Source: Actinomadura opuntiae (lineage in GTDB: Bacteria > Actinomycetota > Actinomycetes > Streptosporangiales > Streptosporangiaceae). Taken from it: a stretch of DNA of 64,000 nucleotides. The DNA lies in contig NZ_JASNWF010000009.1 of the NCBI RefSeq assembly GCF_030283205.1, forward strand, positions 248,001-312,000, in the 5' to 3' direction. Under the pieces are notes generated by a model. That model was not told where the DNA came from. It searched no databases and saw only the letters and a list, made by a program, of their open reading frames with translations. Both the position numbers and the translations under genes were made by a program. The first letter of the stretch is position 1. Each line of letters starts with the position of its first letter. Below are positions 17,198 through 26,194 of the stretch, in pieces.

Positions 17198-17566
17198 TCA
17201 GTCGAGGGATTCGTCGAGGGCGCGGAAGGTGGGGCAGGGCCAGCGCCACATGCAGGCGCGGCAGCGGCGGATGGGGCTGCCGGGGTCGCTGGTGATGCCG
17301 CCGGCGTCCTGCGGGCGGTGCAGGTCGAGGACCCGGACGCCCACGTCGGCGAGCGCGATCACCTCGTCCCGGGCGCCGGAGAGGAAGGCGAGGTCCTCGC
17401 GCGTCAGCCGGGCCCTGACCGGGACGAAGCCGTCCCGGTTCACCAGCCGCGCCAGGTACTGCGTGGACGTCCGCCACGACGTGGACTTCGCCGAGCGGGC
17501 CCGGATCGCCTCCAGGCGCTCGCGGAGCCGCGCGTGCCGCGGGTCGGTCGTTCGGTCGGCCTTCAC
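17198..17566 (-). CDS. Small Cys-containing hypothetical protein
   Basis: Starting at GTG 17566 this encodes 122 residues. The C-terminus has CRACMWRWPCPTFRALDESLD, a Cys-x2-Cys ... Cys arrangement that could bind zinc or iron, preceded by a predicted alpha/beta region (TREDLAFLSGARDEVIALADVGVRVLDLHRP). The middle part recalls DUF6283-like actinobacterial proteins, but I do not recognise a function. The frame stays open to ATG 17695, but the added N-terminus looks non-coding. Confidence 0.5.
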   Translation of the reverse strand: MKADRTTDPRHARLRERLEAIRARSAKSTSWRTSTQYLARLVNRDGFVPVRARLTREDLAFLSGARDEVIALADVGVRVLDLHRPQDAGGITSDPGSPIRRCRACMWRWPCPTFRALDESLD

Positions 17567-17821
17567 GTGCCGCGCACCCCCCAATGCCGCTGTTGCACGG
17601 GGCCAGCCTTCCGTACTCGGGACGTCCGCGAGAGGCGAACGGGGGAGTTGCCGGAGCGGTGCCGCGGTGCCCGCCCGGGACCAAAAGCGGTACATGACGG
17701 TCTGTAATCGTCAAAGCGTACGGGCGGTTCAGGGCGGCGGCGCGCCACGGACACGCCCGCGCCACACGCGACTTGGCGAACTGTCTGGCTCGTGGGCCGT
17801 AGTCGAGATAGTGTGCCGGAC

Positions 17822-18154
17822 GTGGAGCTAAATGTCTCGACCGCGTCTCAGGGAGGTCACGCCGTCGTCACGGCGACCGGCGAGCTCGACCTGTACACCG
17901 CGCCCCGGCTGCAGGCGGCCCTCGCGGGACTGCTGCGCGGCCAGATCGACCGGATCGTGGTCGACCTGGCCGGCGTCGAGTTCTGCGACTCGACCGGCAT
18001 GAACGTGCTGCTCGCGGCCATGAAGCGGATGAAGGAGCAGGGCGGCTCGCTGGAGCTGGCCGCGCCGCGCCCCGCCGTCAAGCGGATCCTTCAGGTCACC
18101 GGGCTCGACACCGTGTTCACCGTGACCGACGACGCGGCGCCCGCACTGGACTGA
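17822..18154 (+). CDS. STAS-domain anti-sigma factor antagonist
   Basis: About 110 residues forming one STAS domain: GGHAVVTATGELDLYTAPRL at the start, IVVDLAGVEFCDSTGMNVLL with the phosphorylatable Ser in DSTG, and a C-terminal LQVTGLDTVFTV. This is the SpoIIAA/RsbV family, regulated by phosphorylation through an anti-sigma kinase. No kinase or sigma gene is adjacent. GTG 17822 lies 7 nt after TAGTGT (17809-17814), pointing to a leaderless start; GTG 17792 and GTG 17813 are upstream alternatives that would place coding sequence over the promoter. Confidence 0.88.
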   Translation: MELNVSTASQGGHAVVTATGELDLYTAPRLQAALAGLLRGQIDRIVVDLAGVEFCDSTGMNVLLAAMKRMKEQGGSLELAAPRPAVKRILQVTGLDTVFTVTDDAAPALD

Positions 18155-18314
18155 CCCGCGGCACGGCCGCGTCCGGACCGGACCGCCCGCCCCGCCGGGC
18201 CGCGTCCGGCGGCCGCCCTGCCGCCCGCGGGCTCCGTCCCGTACGCCGTCCCGTCTCCCCGGCAACCCCGGGTGTTCACGGCGGCACGCCCGCGCGCCGA
18301 CTACGATCGCCGAT

Positions 18315-19109
18315 ATGCAGGATGGGGATTTGGACGGCGCGGATTCACCCGGCGCCGCTACCGGCGGGGCGGACCTCCACGGCGTGGCGGTGATCATCCC
18401 GGCCAAGGACGAGGCCGACCGCATCGCGGCAACCGTCAAGGCCGCGCAGGAGCTGCCCGGCGCCGACCTGATCATGGTCGTGGACGACGGCTCGTCCGAC
18501 CGCACCGGGCGGGTGGCCGCGCAGGCCGGCGCCCGGGTGGTCCGGCACGCCCGCAACCGGGGCAAGGGCGCCGCGATGGAGACCGGCGCGGAGGCCGTCC
18601 GGCTGCTGGACGAGGGCCGCGACCAGCCCCGCCACCTGCTGTTCCTCGACGCCGACCTGGCCGAGACGGCGCGCGAGGCGGCCCCGCTGGTCGCCCCGGT
18701 GCGGGCCGGCGAGGCCGACATGACGATCGCGGTGTTCTCCTCGACGGTGAAGCTCGGCGGGCACGGGTTCGTCGTCCGGCTGTCGCGCGAGGGGATCCGC
18801 CGCGCCACCGGCTGGGAGGCCGCGCAGCCGCTGAACGGGCAGCGCTGCCTGACCCGCGCCGCGTTCGACGCCGCGCTCCCCCTCGCCGCCGGGTTCGGCG
18901 TGGAGACCGCGCTCACCATCGACCTGCTGCGCAAGGGGTTCCGGGTCGCCGAGGTGGAGGTCCCGCTCGCGCACCGCGCGACCGGCACCGACTGGCGGGC
19001 GCAGGTGCACCGCGGCCGGCAGTTCCGCGACGTGGCCAGGGCGCTGGCCGTCCGGGAGCCGGTCGTGGCCGAGCGGCTCGCCCGCCTGCGCGGCGGCCGC
19101 CGCACGTGA
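18315..19109 (+). CDS. Family 2 glycosyltransferase
   Basis: A 264-residue GT-A enzyme. VAVIIPAKDEADRIAATV begins the Rossmann-like domain at residue 24, MVVDDGSSDRTGRVA carries the nucleotide-binding Asp pair, and LLFLDADLAE is the DxD motif. GFGVETALTIDLLRKGFRVAEVEV resembles polyprenol-phosphate hexose synthases and glucosyl-3-phosphoglycerate synthase relatives. It has no membrane segment. The start follows TACGAT by 7 nt. Its stop overlaps the next, polytopic transferase gene (GTGA), suggesting it makes the lipid-linked donor used there (inference). Confidence 0.85.
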   Translation: MQDGDLDGADSPGAATGGADLHGVAVIIPAKDEADRIAATVKAAQELPGADLIMVVDDGSSDRTGRVAAQAGARVVRHARNRGKGAAMETGAEAVRLLDEGRDQPRHLLFLDADLAETAREAAPLVAPVRAGEADMTIAVFSSTVKLGGHGFVVRLSREGIRRATGWEAAQPLNGQRCLTRAAFDAALPLAAGFGVETALTIDLLRKGFRVAEVEVPLAHRATGTDWRAQVHRGRQFRDVARALAVREPVVAERLARLRGGRRT

Positions 19110-20638
19110 CCCGTCCCGGTCCCGCGCGGCTGGGGACCGCCGGGCTGTGGGCCGTCGCGGCCTCCCTGTGCTGCTTCCTCGTCACCGCGGTGCTCGGCCC
19201 GTCGGCCTTCCAGCCCGCGATGGACGCGCGGTTCGGGGAGCCGCCGTACGCGCTGGACGCGCATCCCTCGCCGTACGCGGTGCTCGCGCTCGTCGTGGCG
19301 GGCGTCCTGGCGGGGACCGCGGGCCTCGCGCTGTGCTTCCTCGCCGTCCGGCGCGGCTGGCGGGTGCGGGCGTTCCCGCTGGTGGCGGCGGGCCTGCTGG
19401 CGGCGGTGGCGTTCATGTTCATGCCGCCGGTCGGGTCGACCGACCATCTGAACTACGCCTCGTACGGGCGGATGGCGGCGACCGGGCACGACCCGTACGA
19501 GACGCGGGCGGTGGACCTGCCGAAGGACCCGGTCGCCGGGGCGCCCGAGGAGTGGCGGTCGACGCCGTCGGTGTACGGGCCGATCGCGACGGGGGAGCAG
19601 GCGGTCGCGTCGTGGATCGGCGGCGGTTCGGTGCGGCTCACGGTGTTCGTGCTGTCAGTGTTCAACGTCCTGGCGTTCGCCGTCACCGCCGTGCTGCTCT
19701 ACCGGACGTCCCGCGACGAGGAGCGCCGGCTGCGGACCGCGCTGCTGTGGACGTGCAACCCGCTGCTGCTCTTCCACCTGATCTCCGGCGCGCACAACGA
19801 CGTCCTGGCGATCGCGCCGATGGTCGCGGCGCTGACGGTGTTCGACTCCTACGCCGCGGGCGGGCGGTGGCGGCTGTGGGGGCGGTCGCTGGCGGCGGGC
19901 GTCCTCACCGGCGCGGGCGCGGCGATCAAGCTGCCCGCCGCGCTGGTCGGCGGCGGCCCGGCGTGGGCGCTGCTCCGCGAGGTGTGGAGCGGACGCAGGT
20001 GGCAGGCGATCGGGGGCCTGGTGGCGCTGGTCGGCGGCGCCGCCGCGACGGCCGCGACCGCCTACGCGCTGGCCGGCCCGCACGCCCTCGACCAGGTGCA
20101 GGAGGCCAGCAACATGGTCTCGTTCGCCACCCCCTGGCATCTCCTCGACCGGATGCTCGGGCGCGGCTCGCAGCGCGACGTGATCAAGTCGGGCTCGCTG
20201 GTGCTCGGGATCGTCCTGTTCCTGCTGCTGGCGCGCGGCCTCCCCAAGGACGACGCCCTGCCGGGATGGCCGGGCCAGGCCGCGAACCGGCGGATGGCCA
20301 CCGCGTTCGTGCTGGCCTGGCTGCTCGCCGCGCCCTACGTCCTGCCCTGGTACGACGGGTTCGGCTGGGCGCTGCTGGCGCTGCTCCCCTGGTCGCGCAT
20401 CGACTGGATCCTGCTCGCCCACACCGCCGCGCTCAGCCTCGCCTACCTGCCCGCGCGCGCGCCGCAGCGCATCGGGATGCCGCACGACCTGTCGTGGCTG
20501 TTCACCGTGGTCAGGCCGACGGTGATTCCGTGGACGCTTCTCGCGGTGCTCGCGGCCTTGGCTGTTCAGTGCCTTCGTCCAGGTCGATCTCCAGCGAGCG
20601 CACCCCGGCGGCGAGCATCAGCGGGGTCGCCAGGCTGA
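19106..20638 (+). CDS. Polytopic GT-C mannosyltransferase-like protein
   Basis: A 510-residue membrane protein with about 12 hydrophobic segments. The first external loop has STDHLNYASYGRMAATGHDPYE, the acidic/His motif expected in GT-C enzymes such as MptA/MptB alpha-1,6-mannosyltransferases. TALLWTCNPLLLFHLISGAHNDVLAIAP is the conserved middle motif. It probably adds sugars from a polyprenol-phosphate donor to envelope lipoglycans. Its 3' end overlaps the convergent gene at 20511 by 128 bp; the last residues (LRPGRSPASAPRRR...) are low complexity, so the true coding region may be functionally shorter. Confidence 0.8.
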   Translation: MTRPGPARLGTAGLWAVAASLCCFLVTAVLGPSAFQPAMDARFGEPPYALDAHPSPYAVLALVVAGVLAGTAGLALCFLAVRRGWRVRAFPLVAAGLLAAVAFMFMPPVGSTDHLNYASYGRMAATGHDPYETRAVDLPKDPVAGAPEEWRSTPSVYGPIATGEQAVASWIGGGSVRLTVFVLSVFNVLAFAVTAVLLYRTSRDEERRLRTALLWTCNPLLLFHLISGAHNDVLAIAPMVAALTVFDSYAAGGRWRLWGRSLAAGVLTGAGAAIKLPAALVGGGPAWALLREVWSGRRWQAIGGLVALVGGAAATAATAYALAGPHALDQVQEASNMVSFATPWHLLDRMLGRGSQRDVIKSGSLVLGIVLFLLLARGLPKDDALPGWPGQAANRRMATAFVLAWLLAAPYVLPWYDGFGWALLALLPWSRIDWILLAHTAALSLAYLPARAPQRIGMPHDLSWLFTVVRPTVIPWTLLAVLAALAVQCLRPGRSPASAPRRRASAGSPG

Positions 20639-22808
20639 ACGCCACCGACAGGATCACCACGCCCGAGTCGTTCACCAGCGTCCCGATGATGCCGACCGCC
20701 AGCGCGCAGATCAGCGCCGGACGCATCGTCCAGCTGTGCTGGTAGGCGCGGTGCAGCAGGGACACCGCCCGCCACCGCGTCGGCCGGGCCAGCACGAAGA
20801 ACAGGAACACCAGCGCGGCCGCCAGCGCCAGCGTGAACGGCCAGTACCCGAGGCTGTTCAGCATGGCGTTGAACTTGCGGGTGACGACGTCCCAGGCGTT
20901 GCCGTCCATCAGGTCCTGCCAGAACCGGCCCATGTGGGTCGGGTTGGCGCTGCGCGAGTTCCACCAGGAGATCGCCAGCACCAGCGCGACCCCGGCCACG
21001 CAGAACGCGCCGAGCTTCACCGGCGACACCCGCTTGCCGGTGATCATCATGCCGAGCATCGCGAACGCGGGGGTGATCGCGATGACGCCGCCGAAGTCGC
21101 TGCCCCAGGCGGGCAGCCCGTCCACCGCGACGGTCAGCAGCCCGATCGCCGCGACGAGCGCCACCGCGGTGATCTTCGCGCGGCGGGACGCGCCGACCAG
21201 GCCGCCGGTGTCGGGCTCGGCGCGGTGCCGGCGCATCGGGAACTCGCACACCCACGCCGCCGTCAGGATCGCGGCCACCGCGAACAGCGAGAACGCCTGG
21301 TTGCCGAACCCGTAGAACCGCCCGGCGACCAGCGCCGTGTACCCCATCAGCGTGTTGAGCTGCAGCGACGAGCCCGTCATCACGTCCAGCGCGAGCACCA
21401 CCGCGGTGACCGCGGTGATCACCAGGCCGGGCAGGAACGTCGAGCGGCGCCACGGGCCGGCCAGCGCCACGCCCGTCATCAGCCCCGCGAAGCCGAGCAC
21501 CGTGCAGATCAGCACCGGGGTCGGGTGCGCGGCCCGCCACCACGGCATCAGCCCGGCCAGGAACGACGCGCCCGGCGCCGCCCCGCCGAGCAGCGCGATC
21601 ACCCGCGTGCCGCCGAGGATCCGGGCCCGCGAGCGCGGGTCGTTGCCGAGCCGCCGCAGCGCCAGCGCCGCGATCCCGTACAGGACGAGCTGCGTCGCGA
21701 ACAGCACCCAGTAGAACGAGGTCTGGACGGCCCGGATCGCCTGCGCGGCGACGTCCTCGTCCTCCAGCGCCTCGACGCGCTTCTTCGTGGAGTCGCCGGA
21801 GCGCTTCGGCGTCCACGCCGACCCGACCGCCTGCCTCGGCTCCTTGAGCCCGAGCTGCTTGAGCGCCGTGGACGTCAGGTCGGTCAGCGTGACGAGGCCG
21901 TCCTGGCGGGTGGCGCTCGAGGTGAGGAGGCCGGGCTTGAAGCCGGAGCCCTTCGCGATGGCGACGCGCAGGTGCGGGTTGACGCCGGTGTCGGACAGGC
22001 CCGCGACCAGGACCGTCGTCCCGGCGGGGATCCCCTGCAGCACCTGCGCGACGCGGCGGTCCGCGGCGGACGCGGCGGCGGCGCGCTTGCCGTCGGAGAC
22101 GGGCACCTGGTCGCCGTGCGTGTCCACGCCCTCGTTGAGGTAGGCGCGGAACACGTCGTCCACGTCGACGGCGGCGAGCTGGCAGCGGGCCCAGTCGGCG
22201 GGCGTCGCCTTGTCGGTGGACGGGATGTAGCGGTCGACCCGGCCGCCGCCGTCGCCGGCGCCGAACACCGCCCCGGGGCCGACGGCGAGGGTGCAGCCGC
22301 CCGCCGCGTGCACCGCGTCGCCGAGCAGCCCGGTCTGCGCGTGGTAGCCGGTGCCCGCGTTGTCGCTCTTGATCGCCGGCCAGCCGGGCGCGACGGCGCC
22401 GCCGGCGGGCGGCTGCTCCGCGGGGGCGGCCTGGCCCGGCAGGATCGGGGTCGGCGGCAGCGCGCAGTCGCCGTGCGCGAGGCGGGAGCGCTGGCCCGCC
22501 GACAGCGTCAGCCAGCCGTCGGTCGGGCAGGTGGTGGTCCGCGTGGTCCGGACGCTGAGGCCGCCGGCGGAGCCCTCGCGGGTCAGCCCCCACAGGGCGG
22601 GGGTCGTCTCGGCGCCGACGTCGCTCCACCTCAGACCCGGCACCCCGATGATCACGACCCGGCCGCTGATCGCGGCGGTGGCGGGCTCGGTGGCGGGTGC
22701 GGGTGCGGCGGGCGCCGTCGCCGCGCTCGCCGCCGAGGGCGTGAGCACGGCGGTCAGCAGCGCCACGACGGCGACGAAAAACCCGACATTCGCCCCCCGC
22801 TGCGTCAT
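20511..22808 (-). CDS. Secreted sulfatase-like/multi-TM fusion membrane protein
   Basis: A 765-residue protein. It has a signal peptide (GFFVAVVALLTAVLTPSAASA), then an extracytoplasmic domain of about 330 residues (VVIIGVPGLRWSDV, then TTCPTDGWLTLSAGQR and VADRRV...AGLSDTGVNPHLRVAI) resembling the alkaline-phosphatase/sulfatase fold, followed by about ten transmembrane helices. The catalytic Cys/Ser and metal residues are not all visible, so enzymatic action is unproven. The start lies 7 nt after TAACCT, with no ribosome site. Position between GT genes suggests an envelope polysaccharide role. Confidence 0.7.
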   Translation of the reverse strand: MTQRGANVGFFVAVVALLTAVLTPSAASAATAPAAPAPATEPATAAISGRVVIIGVPGLRWSDVGAETTPALWGLTREGSAGGLSVRTTRTTTCPTDGWLTLSAGQRSRLAHGDCALPPTPILPGQAAPAEQPPAGGAVAPGWPAIKSDNAGTGYHAQTGLLGDAVHAAGGCTLAVGPGAVFGAGDGGGRVDRYIPSTDKATPADWARCQLAAVDVDDVFRAYLNEGVDTHGDQVPVSDGKRAAAASAADRRVAQVLQGIPAGTTVLVAGLSDTGVNPHLRVAIAKGSGFKPGLLTSSATRQDGLVTLTDLTSTALKQLGLKEPRQAVGSAWTPKRSGDSTKKRVEALEDEDVAAQAIRAVQTSFYWVLFATQLVLYGIAALALRRLGNDPRSRARILGGTRVIALLGGAAPGASFLAGLMPWWRAAHPTPVLICTVLGFAGLMTGVALAGPWRRSTFLPGLVITAVTAVVLALDVMTGSSLQLNTLMGYTALVAGRFYGFGNQAFSLFAVAAILTAAWVCEFPMRRHRAEPDTGGLVGASRRAKITAVALVAAIGLLTVAVDGLPAWGSDFGGVIAITPAFAMLGMMITGKRVSPVKLGAFCVAGVALVLAISWWNSRSANPTHMGRFWQDLMDGNAWDVVTRKFNAMLNSLGYWPFTLALAAALVFLFFVLARPTRWRAVSLLHRAYQHSWTMRPALICALAVGIIGTLVNDSGVVILSVAFSLATPLMLAAGVRSLEIDLDEGTEQPRPRAPREASTESPSA

Positions 22809-22982
22809 GGCGCTCAGGTTACAAGAGCTTCACCCCCGCGCGCCGGTCGTCCGGACGGGCCCCGGACCGGCCCGGACCGTCCGGGACGCCCGGCGCGGCG
22901 GGGCGCGCCGGATGCATATCCTTCGGGCGGGGCCGCCCGATCGGGCCCGGCCCGGTGGGCCCGATCACACCAGGATGTGGGA

Positions 22983-24413
22983 ATGCGAGGAGTCAGCGGG
23001 ACGCGCGACGAGGCCGGCCGGCCCGGATCCGCGCCGCCCGAAGTCCCGCCGCCCGGAGCCGCGCGCGCCGGGGCGGGGCGGCGCTCGGTGCTGGACGCGC
23101 TGATCATGCTCGCCGGGGTCGCCGTCGCCGTGGCCGCCGTCACACCGATCGTCTCCCGGCGGCTCTACAACCAGCCCGACCAGCGGCTCGTCGACCTGGA
23201 GGTCTACCGCGAGGGCGGGCTCGCGGCGCTGCGCGGGGCGCCGCTGTACGACTTCCTCACCCAGCCGCCGCAGCTGCTGCCGTTCACCTATCCGCCGTTC
23301 GCCGCCGTGCTGGCCGTCCCGTTCACGCTGCTGTCGTGGCGGGCCGCGCAGTGGGCGTGGACGGCGCTGATCTACGTCGCGCTGGCGATCGCCGTCTGGT
23401 ACGCGTTCCGCGACCTGATCCGCCGCACCGGGCGCTGGGCGCCGCTGACGACCGGCGTGCTGGTCGCCGCGATGGCCTGGCTCGACCCGGTCCGCGACCA
23501 GATCCGGTTCGGCCAGGTCGGGCTGTTCCTGCTGGCGATGTGCCTGGCCGACTGCTGCACCCGGTCGGCCCGCTGGCCGCGCGGGCTGCTGGTCGGCCTC
23601 GCGCTGGCGATCAAGCTGGTGCCGGGCGTCTTCCTGGTCTGGTTCCTGATCACCGGGCGGCGGGACGCGTTCGTCAATGCCCTGGTCACCGCGGTGGCGG
23701 TGACGCTCGGCGCCTTCACGGTGCTGCCGCACGACTCGGCCGCCTACTGGTTCGGCGCGCTGCTGCAGGGCGGCGACCGGACCGGCGCCGTCGACGGGAC
23801 GACCAACCAGGCGATCAACGGGATCGTCGCGCGGATCATCGACCAGGGGGCCGCCCGGACGGCGGTGTGGCTCGTCCTCGCGCTGGTCATGGCCTATTAC
23901 GGCTTCGGGCTGGCCCGCCGGACGACCTACGCGGCGGACGCGCTGGCCGGCGCCCGTCCGGCGGCCACCGGGCGGATCGGCGCCGACCATTGCGCCGCCG
24001 CCGACCCCCGGTCCGGCGCGGGCGCCTACAGCCTGCTGCTCGCCGGGGTCGCGATCACCGGCCTGCTGTCCGTGCTTCTGTCCCCGGTCGGGTGGATTCA
24101 CCATCTTGTGTGGATGATCCCGGTCATCGGGGCTTTGGCGGGCGATGGGCGAGACACGCGAAGATGTCTTTCCGGCCTGGCGATCTGGATCTTCTTCCTG
24201 TTCCCGCTGCCCTGGTGGGGGGCGCACCTGTCCGGTCCCGGACGCGCTCCGATCGCCCGTTTCTGGGGGAGTCTGGAGCGCGATTCGTTCGGGCTGGCCG
24301 CGATCGTCTCCGTCCTCGTCCTCGGAATCTGGCTGACGAACCGCCTCACCCGGCAGATCGGTCGCGAGGATCCTTCGCACCGCGAGGCCGAGGTCGGTAC
24401 GCTCGCCACGTGA
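22983..24413 (+). CDS. GT87-family (DUF2029) polyprenol-phosphate-dependent mannosyltransferase
   Basis: A 476-residue protein with about 10 transmembrane helices after a disordered Pro/Ala-rich N-terminus. LVDLEVYREGGLAALRGAPLYDF supplies the conserved Asp pair of GT87, FTYPPFAAVLAVPF and DQIRFGQVGLFLLAMCLAD are signature helices, and LALAIKLVPGVFLVWFLITGR follows. SPVGWIHHLVWMIPV near the C-terminus is also conserved. Relatives elongate lipomannan-type glycans outside the membrane. GTG 22977 is an alternative start. The DUF4446 gene overlaps its stop (TGATG). Confidence 0.85.
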   Translation: MRGVSGTRDEAGRPGSAPPEVPPPGAARAGAGRRSVLDALIMLAGVAVAVAAVTPIVSRRLYNQPDQRLVDLEVYREGGLAALRGAPLYDFLTQPPQLLPFTYPPFAAVLAVPFTLLSWRAAQWAWTALIYVALAIAVWYAFRDLIRRTGRWAPLTTGVLVAAMAWLDPVRDQIRFGQVGLFLLAMCLADCCTRSARWPRGLLVGLALAIKLVPGVFLVWFLITGRRDAFVNALVTAVAVTLGAFTVLPHDSAAYWFGALLQGGDRTGAVDGTTNQAINGIVARIIDQGAARTAVWLVLALVMAYYGFGLARRTTYAADALAGARPAATGRIGADHCAAADPRSGAGAYSLLLAGVAITGLLSVLLSPVGWIHHLVWMIPVIGALAGDGRDTRRCLSGLAIWIFFLFPLPWWGAHLSGPGRAPIARFWGSLERDSFGLAAIVSVLVLGIWLTNRLTRQIGREDPSHREAEVGTLAT

Positions 24414-24892
24414 TGCTTGTCGCGGTGGCCGTCGCCGGCCTGGTCGCCGGGGTGGCCGGGCTATCCATCGCGGTGGTGGCCCACAACCGGGTGAACCAGG
24501 TCGTCGAAGAGTGCGGGGAAATGCTCAGGCGCCAACTCCAGGTCGCCTCGGGCGAGGTCGACGAACGCGCACTGCGCGACCTCGCCATCGTGCATTACGA
24601 CGCGCTCAAGGAGATGTCGGGGCACCGGTCCTTCTCGCTCGCCGTCCTCAACGCCGTCGGGGACGGCGTCGTGGTCAGCTCGATCAACGGGCGCACCGAG
24701 ACCAGGACCTACGCCAAGGCCGTTCAGGGAGGGCACCCCGTGGAGATGCTCTCCCCCGAGGAGAACCAGGTGCTGCGCGCCGCGCGCCTGGGCAAGGGGC
24801 CCGTCGTGACGATGGACGACCCCCTGCCCGACTTCAGCGGCAACGGCGGCGGCAGCGGCGGGGGCGACCGCACGCCGACCGCCCGCGCCTGA
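24413..24892 (+). CDS. DUF4446 family membrane-anchored protein
   Basis: A 159-residue protein. One N-terminal transmembrane helix (LVAVAVAGLVAGVAGLSIAVV) is followed by a cytoplasmic domain with VVEECGEMLRRQL, DLAIVHYDALKEMSGHRSFSLAVLN, GDGVVVSSINGRTETRTYAK and LSPEENQVLRAA, the full pattern of DUF4446. The tail is Gly/Ser-rich. The function of this family is not known. Translational overlap with the GT87 gene suggests coexpression. Confidence 0.88.
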   Translation: MLVAVAVAGLVAGVAGLSIAVVAHNRVNQVVEECGEMLRRQLQVASGEVDERALRDLAIVHYDALKEMSGHRSFSLAVLNAVGDGVVVSSINGRTETRTYAKAVQGGHPVEMLSPEENQVLRAARLGKGPVVTMDDPLPDFSGNGGGSGGGDRTPTARA

Positions 24893-24908
24893 CGCCGTCC
24901 CACGCCCG

Positions 24909-25020
24909 ACGCCCGGCCGGGGTTGCCCGCGCCGGACGCCTTCCACGCCGACGCCCGGCCGGGGCCGCCCGCGCCGGGCGTCCGGCCGGGGCCGCCCGCG
25001 CCGGGCGCCTGGCCGGGGCT
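24909..25020. repeat. 27-bp GC-rich tandem repeats upstream of pheA
   Basis: Units at 24909-24935, 24950-24976, 24977-25003 and a partial one at 25004-25020 share the core CCGGCCGGGG(C/T)YGCCCGCGCCG. Units two to four are directly joined; the first is separated by 14 nt. They fill most of the gap between the DUF4446 gene and pheA and can form several overlapping hairpins, which may act as a terminator or result from slippage. Confidence 0.75.
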
Positions 25021-25101
25021 TGACGCGGCGGGAAGTACACTCGTCTCTTCCGGCACCGCAGAAGCAGGTGCCCCGCCGGACCGCGCCCTCGGGGGATCTT
25101 C

Positions 25102-26040
25102 GTGACCGCAGAAACCAGGCCCGCACGCTACGCCTACCTGGGTCCGCAGGGCACGTTCACCGAGGCCGCGCTGCTGTCCCTGCCCGGCGCGGCCGGGGCC
25201 GAGCAGCTCCCGCTCGCCACCGTGCCCGCCGTCCTGGACGCGCTGCGCCGCGGCGACGCCGACTCCGCCGTCGTCGCGCTGGAGAACTCCGTCGAGGGCT
25301 CCGTCCCCACCACGCTGGACGAGCTGGCCACCGGCGAGCCGCTGCAGATCGTCGCCGAGGTCCACCTGCCGGTGTCGTTCGCGCTGCTGGTCCGGCCCGG
25401 CACGTCCCTCGCCGACATCAAGACCGTCGCCTCGCACCCGATCGCGCAGCCGCAGTGCCGCCGCTGGCTCGCGGCCAACGTCCCGGACGCCGAGTGGCGC
25501 GCCGCCACGTCCAACGCCGAGGCCGCCCAGCACGTCGCCGACGGCCACTACGACGCCGCGCTCGCCGGGTCGTTCGCCGCCGCCCGCTACGGCCTGGCCG
25601 TCCTCGCCGAGGACATCCACGACGTCGCCGACGCGGTCACCCGGTTCGTCCAGCTGCGCCGCCCCTGCGTCCCGCCGCCCCCCACCGGCATGGACCGCAC
25701 CAGCGTCGTCGCGTTCATCGGCGAGGACCACCCGGGCGCGCTGCTGGAGATCCTCACCGAGTTCTCCGTCCGGGGCATCAACCTGTCGCTGATCCAGTCC
25801 CGCCCGACCGGCGCCGGCCTCGGCTCCTACCTGTTCTGGATGGACCTCGAAGGCCACGTCGACGACGCCCGCGTCGGCGAGGCCCTGATGGGGCTGCGCC
25901 GCATCTGCGCCGACGTGCGCTTCGTCGGCTCCTACCCGCGCGCCGACCAGGTCCGTCCGGAGATCCGCCGCGGCACGCACGACAACGACTTCACCGAGGC
26001 CGCCGCCTGGCTCAGCACCATCCGCACCGGCCACTCCTGA
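25102..26040 (+). CDS. pheA: Prephenate dehydratase (phenylalanine biosynthesis)
   Basis: A 312-residue monofunctional enzyme turning prephenate into phenylpyruvate. The catalytic PDT domain (1-185) has YLGPQGTFTEAALL, VVALENSVEGSVPTTLDEL and VTRFVQLRRP with the key Thr-Arg-Phe. A C-terminal ACT domain (about 195-275) has HPGALLEILTEFSVRGINLSLIQSRPT, which gives allosteric phenylalanine binding. There is no chorismate mutase domain. GTG at 25102 has GGGGGA 6 nt upstream. It stands alone downstream of GC-rich repeats. Confidence 0.94.
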   Translation: MTAETRPARYAYLGPQGTFTEAALLSLPGAAGAEQLPLATVPAVLDALRRGDADSAVVALENSVEGSVPTTLDELATGEPLQIVAEVHLPVSFALLVRPGTSLADIKTVASHPIAQPQCRRWLAANVPDAEWRAATSNAEAAQHVADGHYDAALAGSFAAARYGLAVLAEDIHDVADAVTRFVQLRRPCVPPPPTGMDRTSVVAFIGEDHPGALLEILTEFSVRGINLSLIQSRPTGAGLGSYLFWMDLEGHVDDARVGEALMGLRRICADVRFVGSYPRADQVRPEIRRGTHDNDFTEAAAWLSTIRTGHS

Positions 26041-26194
26041 CCCTCTCCCCGCATTTCCGGACCGCCCGAATAGCCGTTTCGGTATAACCGTCTCCGGCCA
26101 CCGCCTGATGCGCGGAAAAGCCATTCCTTTAATGCCGATTTGACTGCTATGGTCATCGCCCGTTGATCGTGTCATCCGGGGGACGGACGGCGTC

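Noticed and set aside
20736..22950. A plus-strand open frame upstream of the GT87 gene, up to 1225 residues in total.
   Set aside because: It is antisense to the sulfatase-like membrane gene, whose signal peptide and TM helices are clear; the real GT87 gene starts near 22983.
24908..25030. GC-rich repeats as a CRISPR or origin-like iteron set.
   Set aside because: Units are directly joined, have no variable spacers, and no replication gene is nearby.
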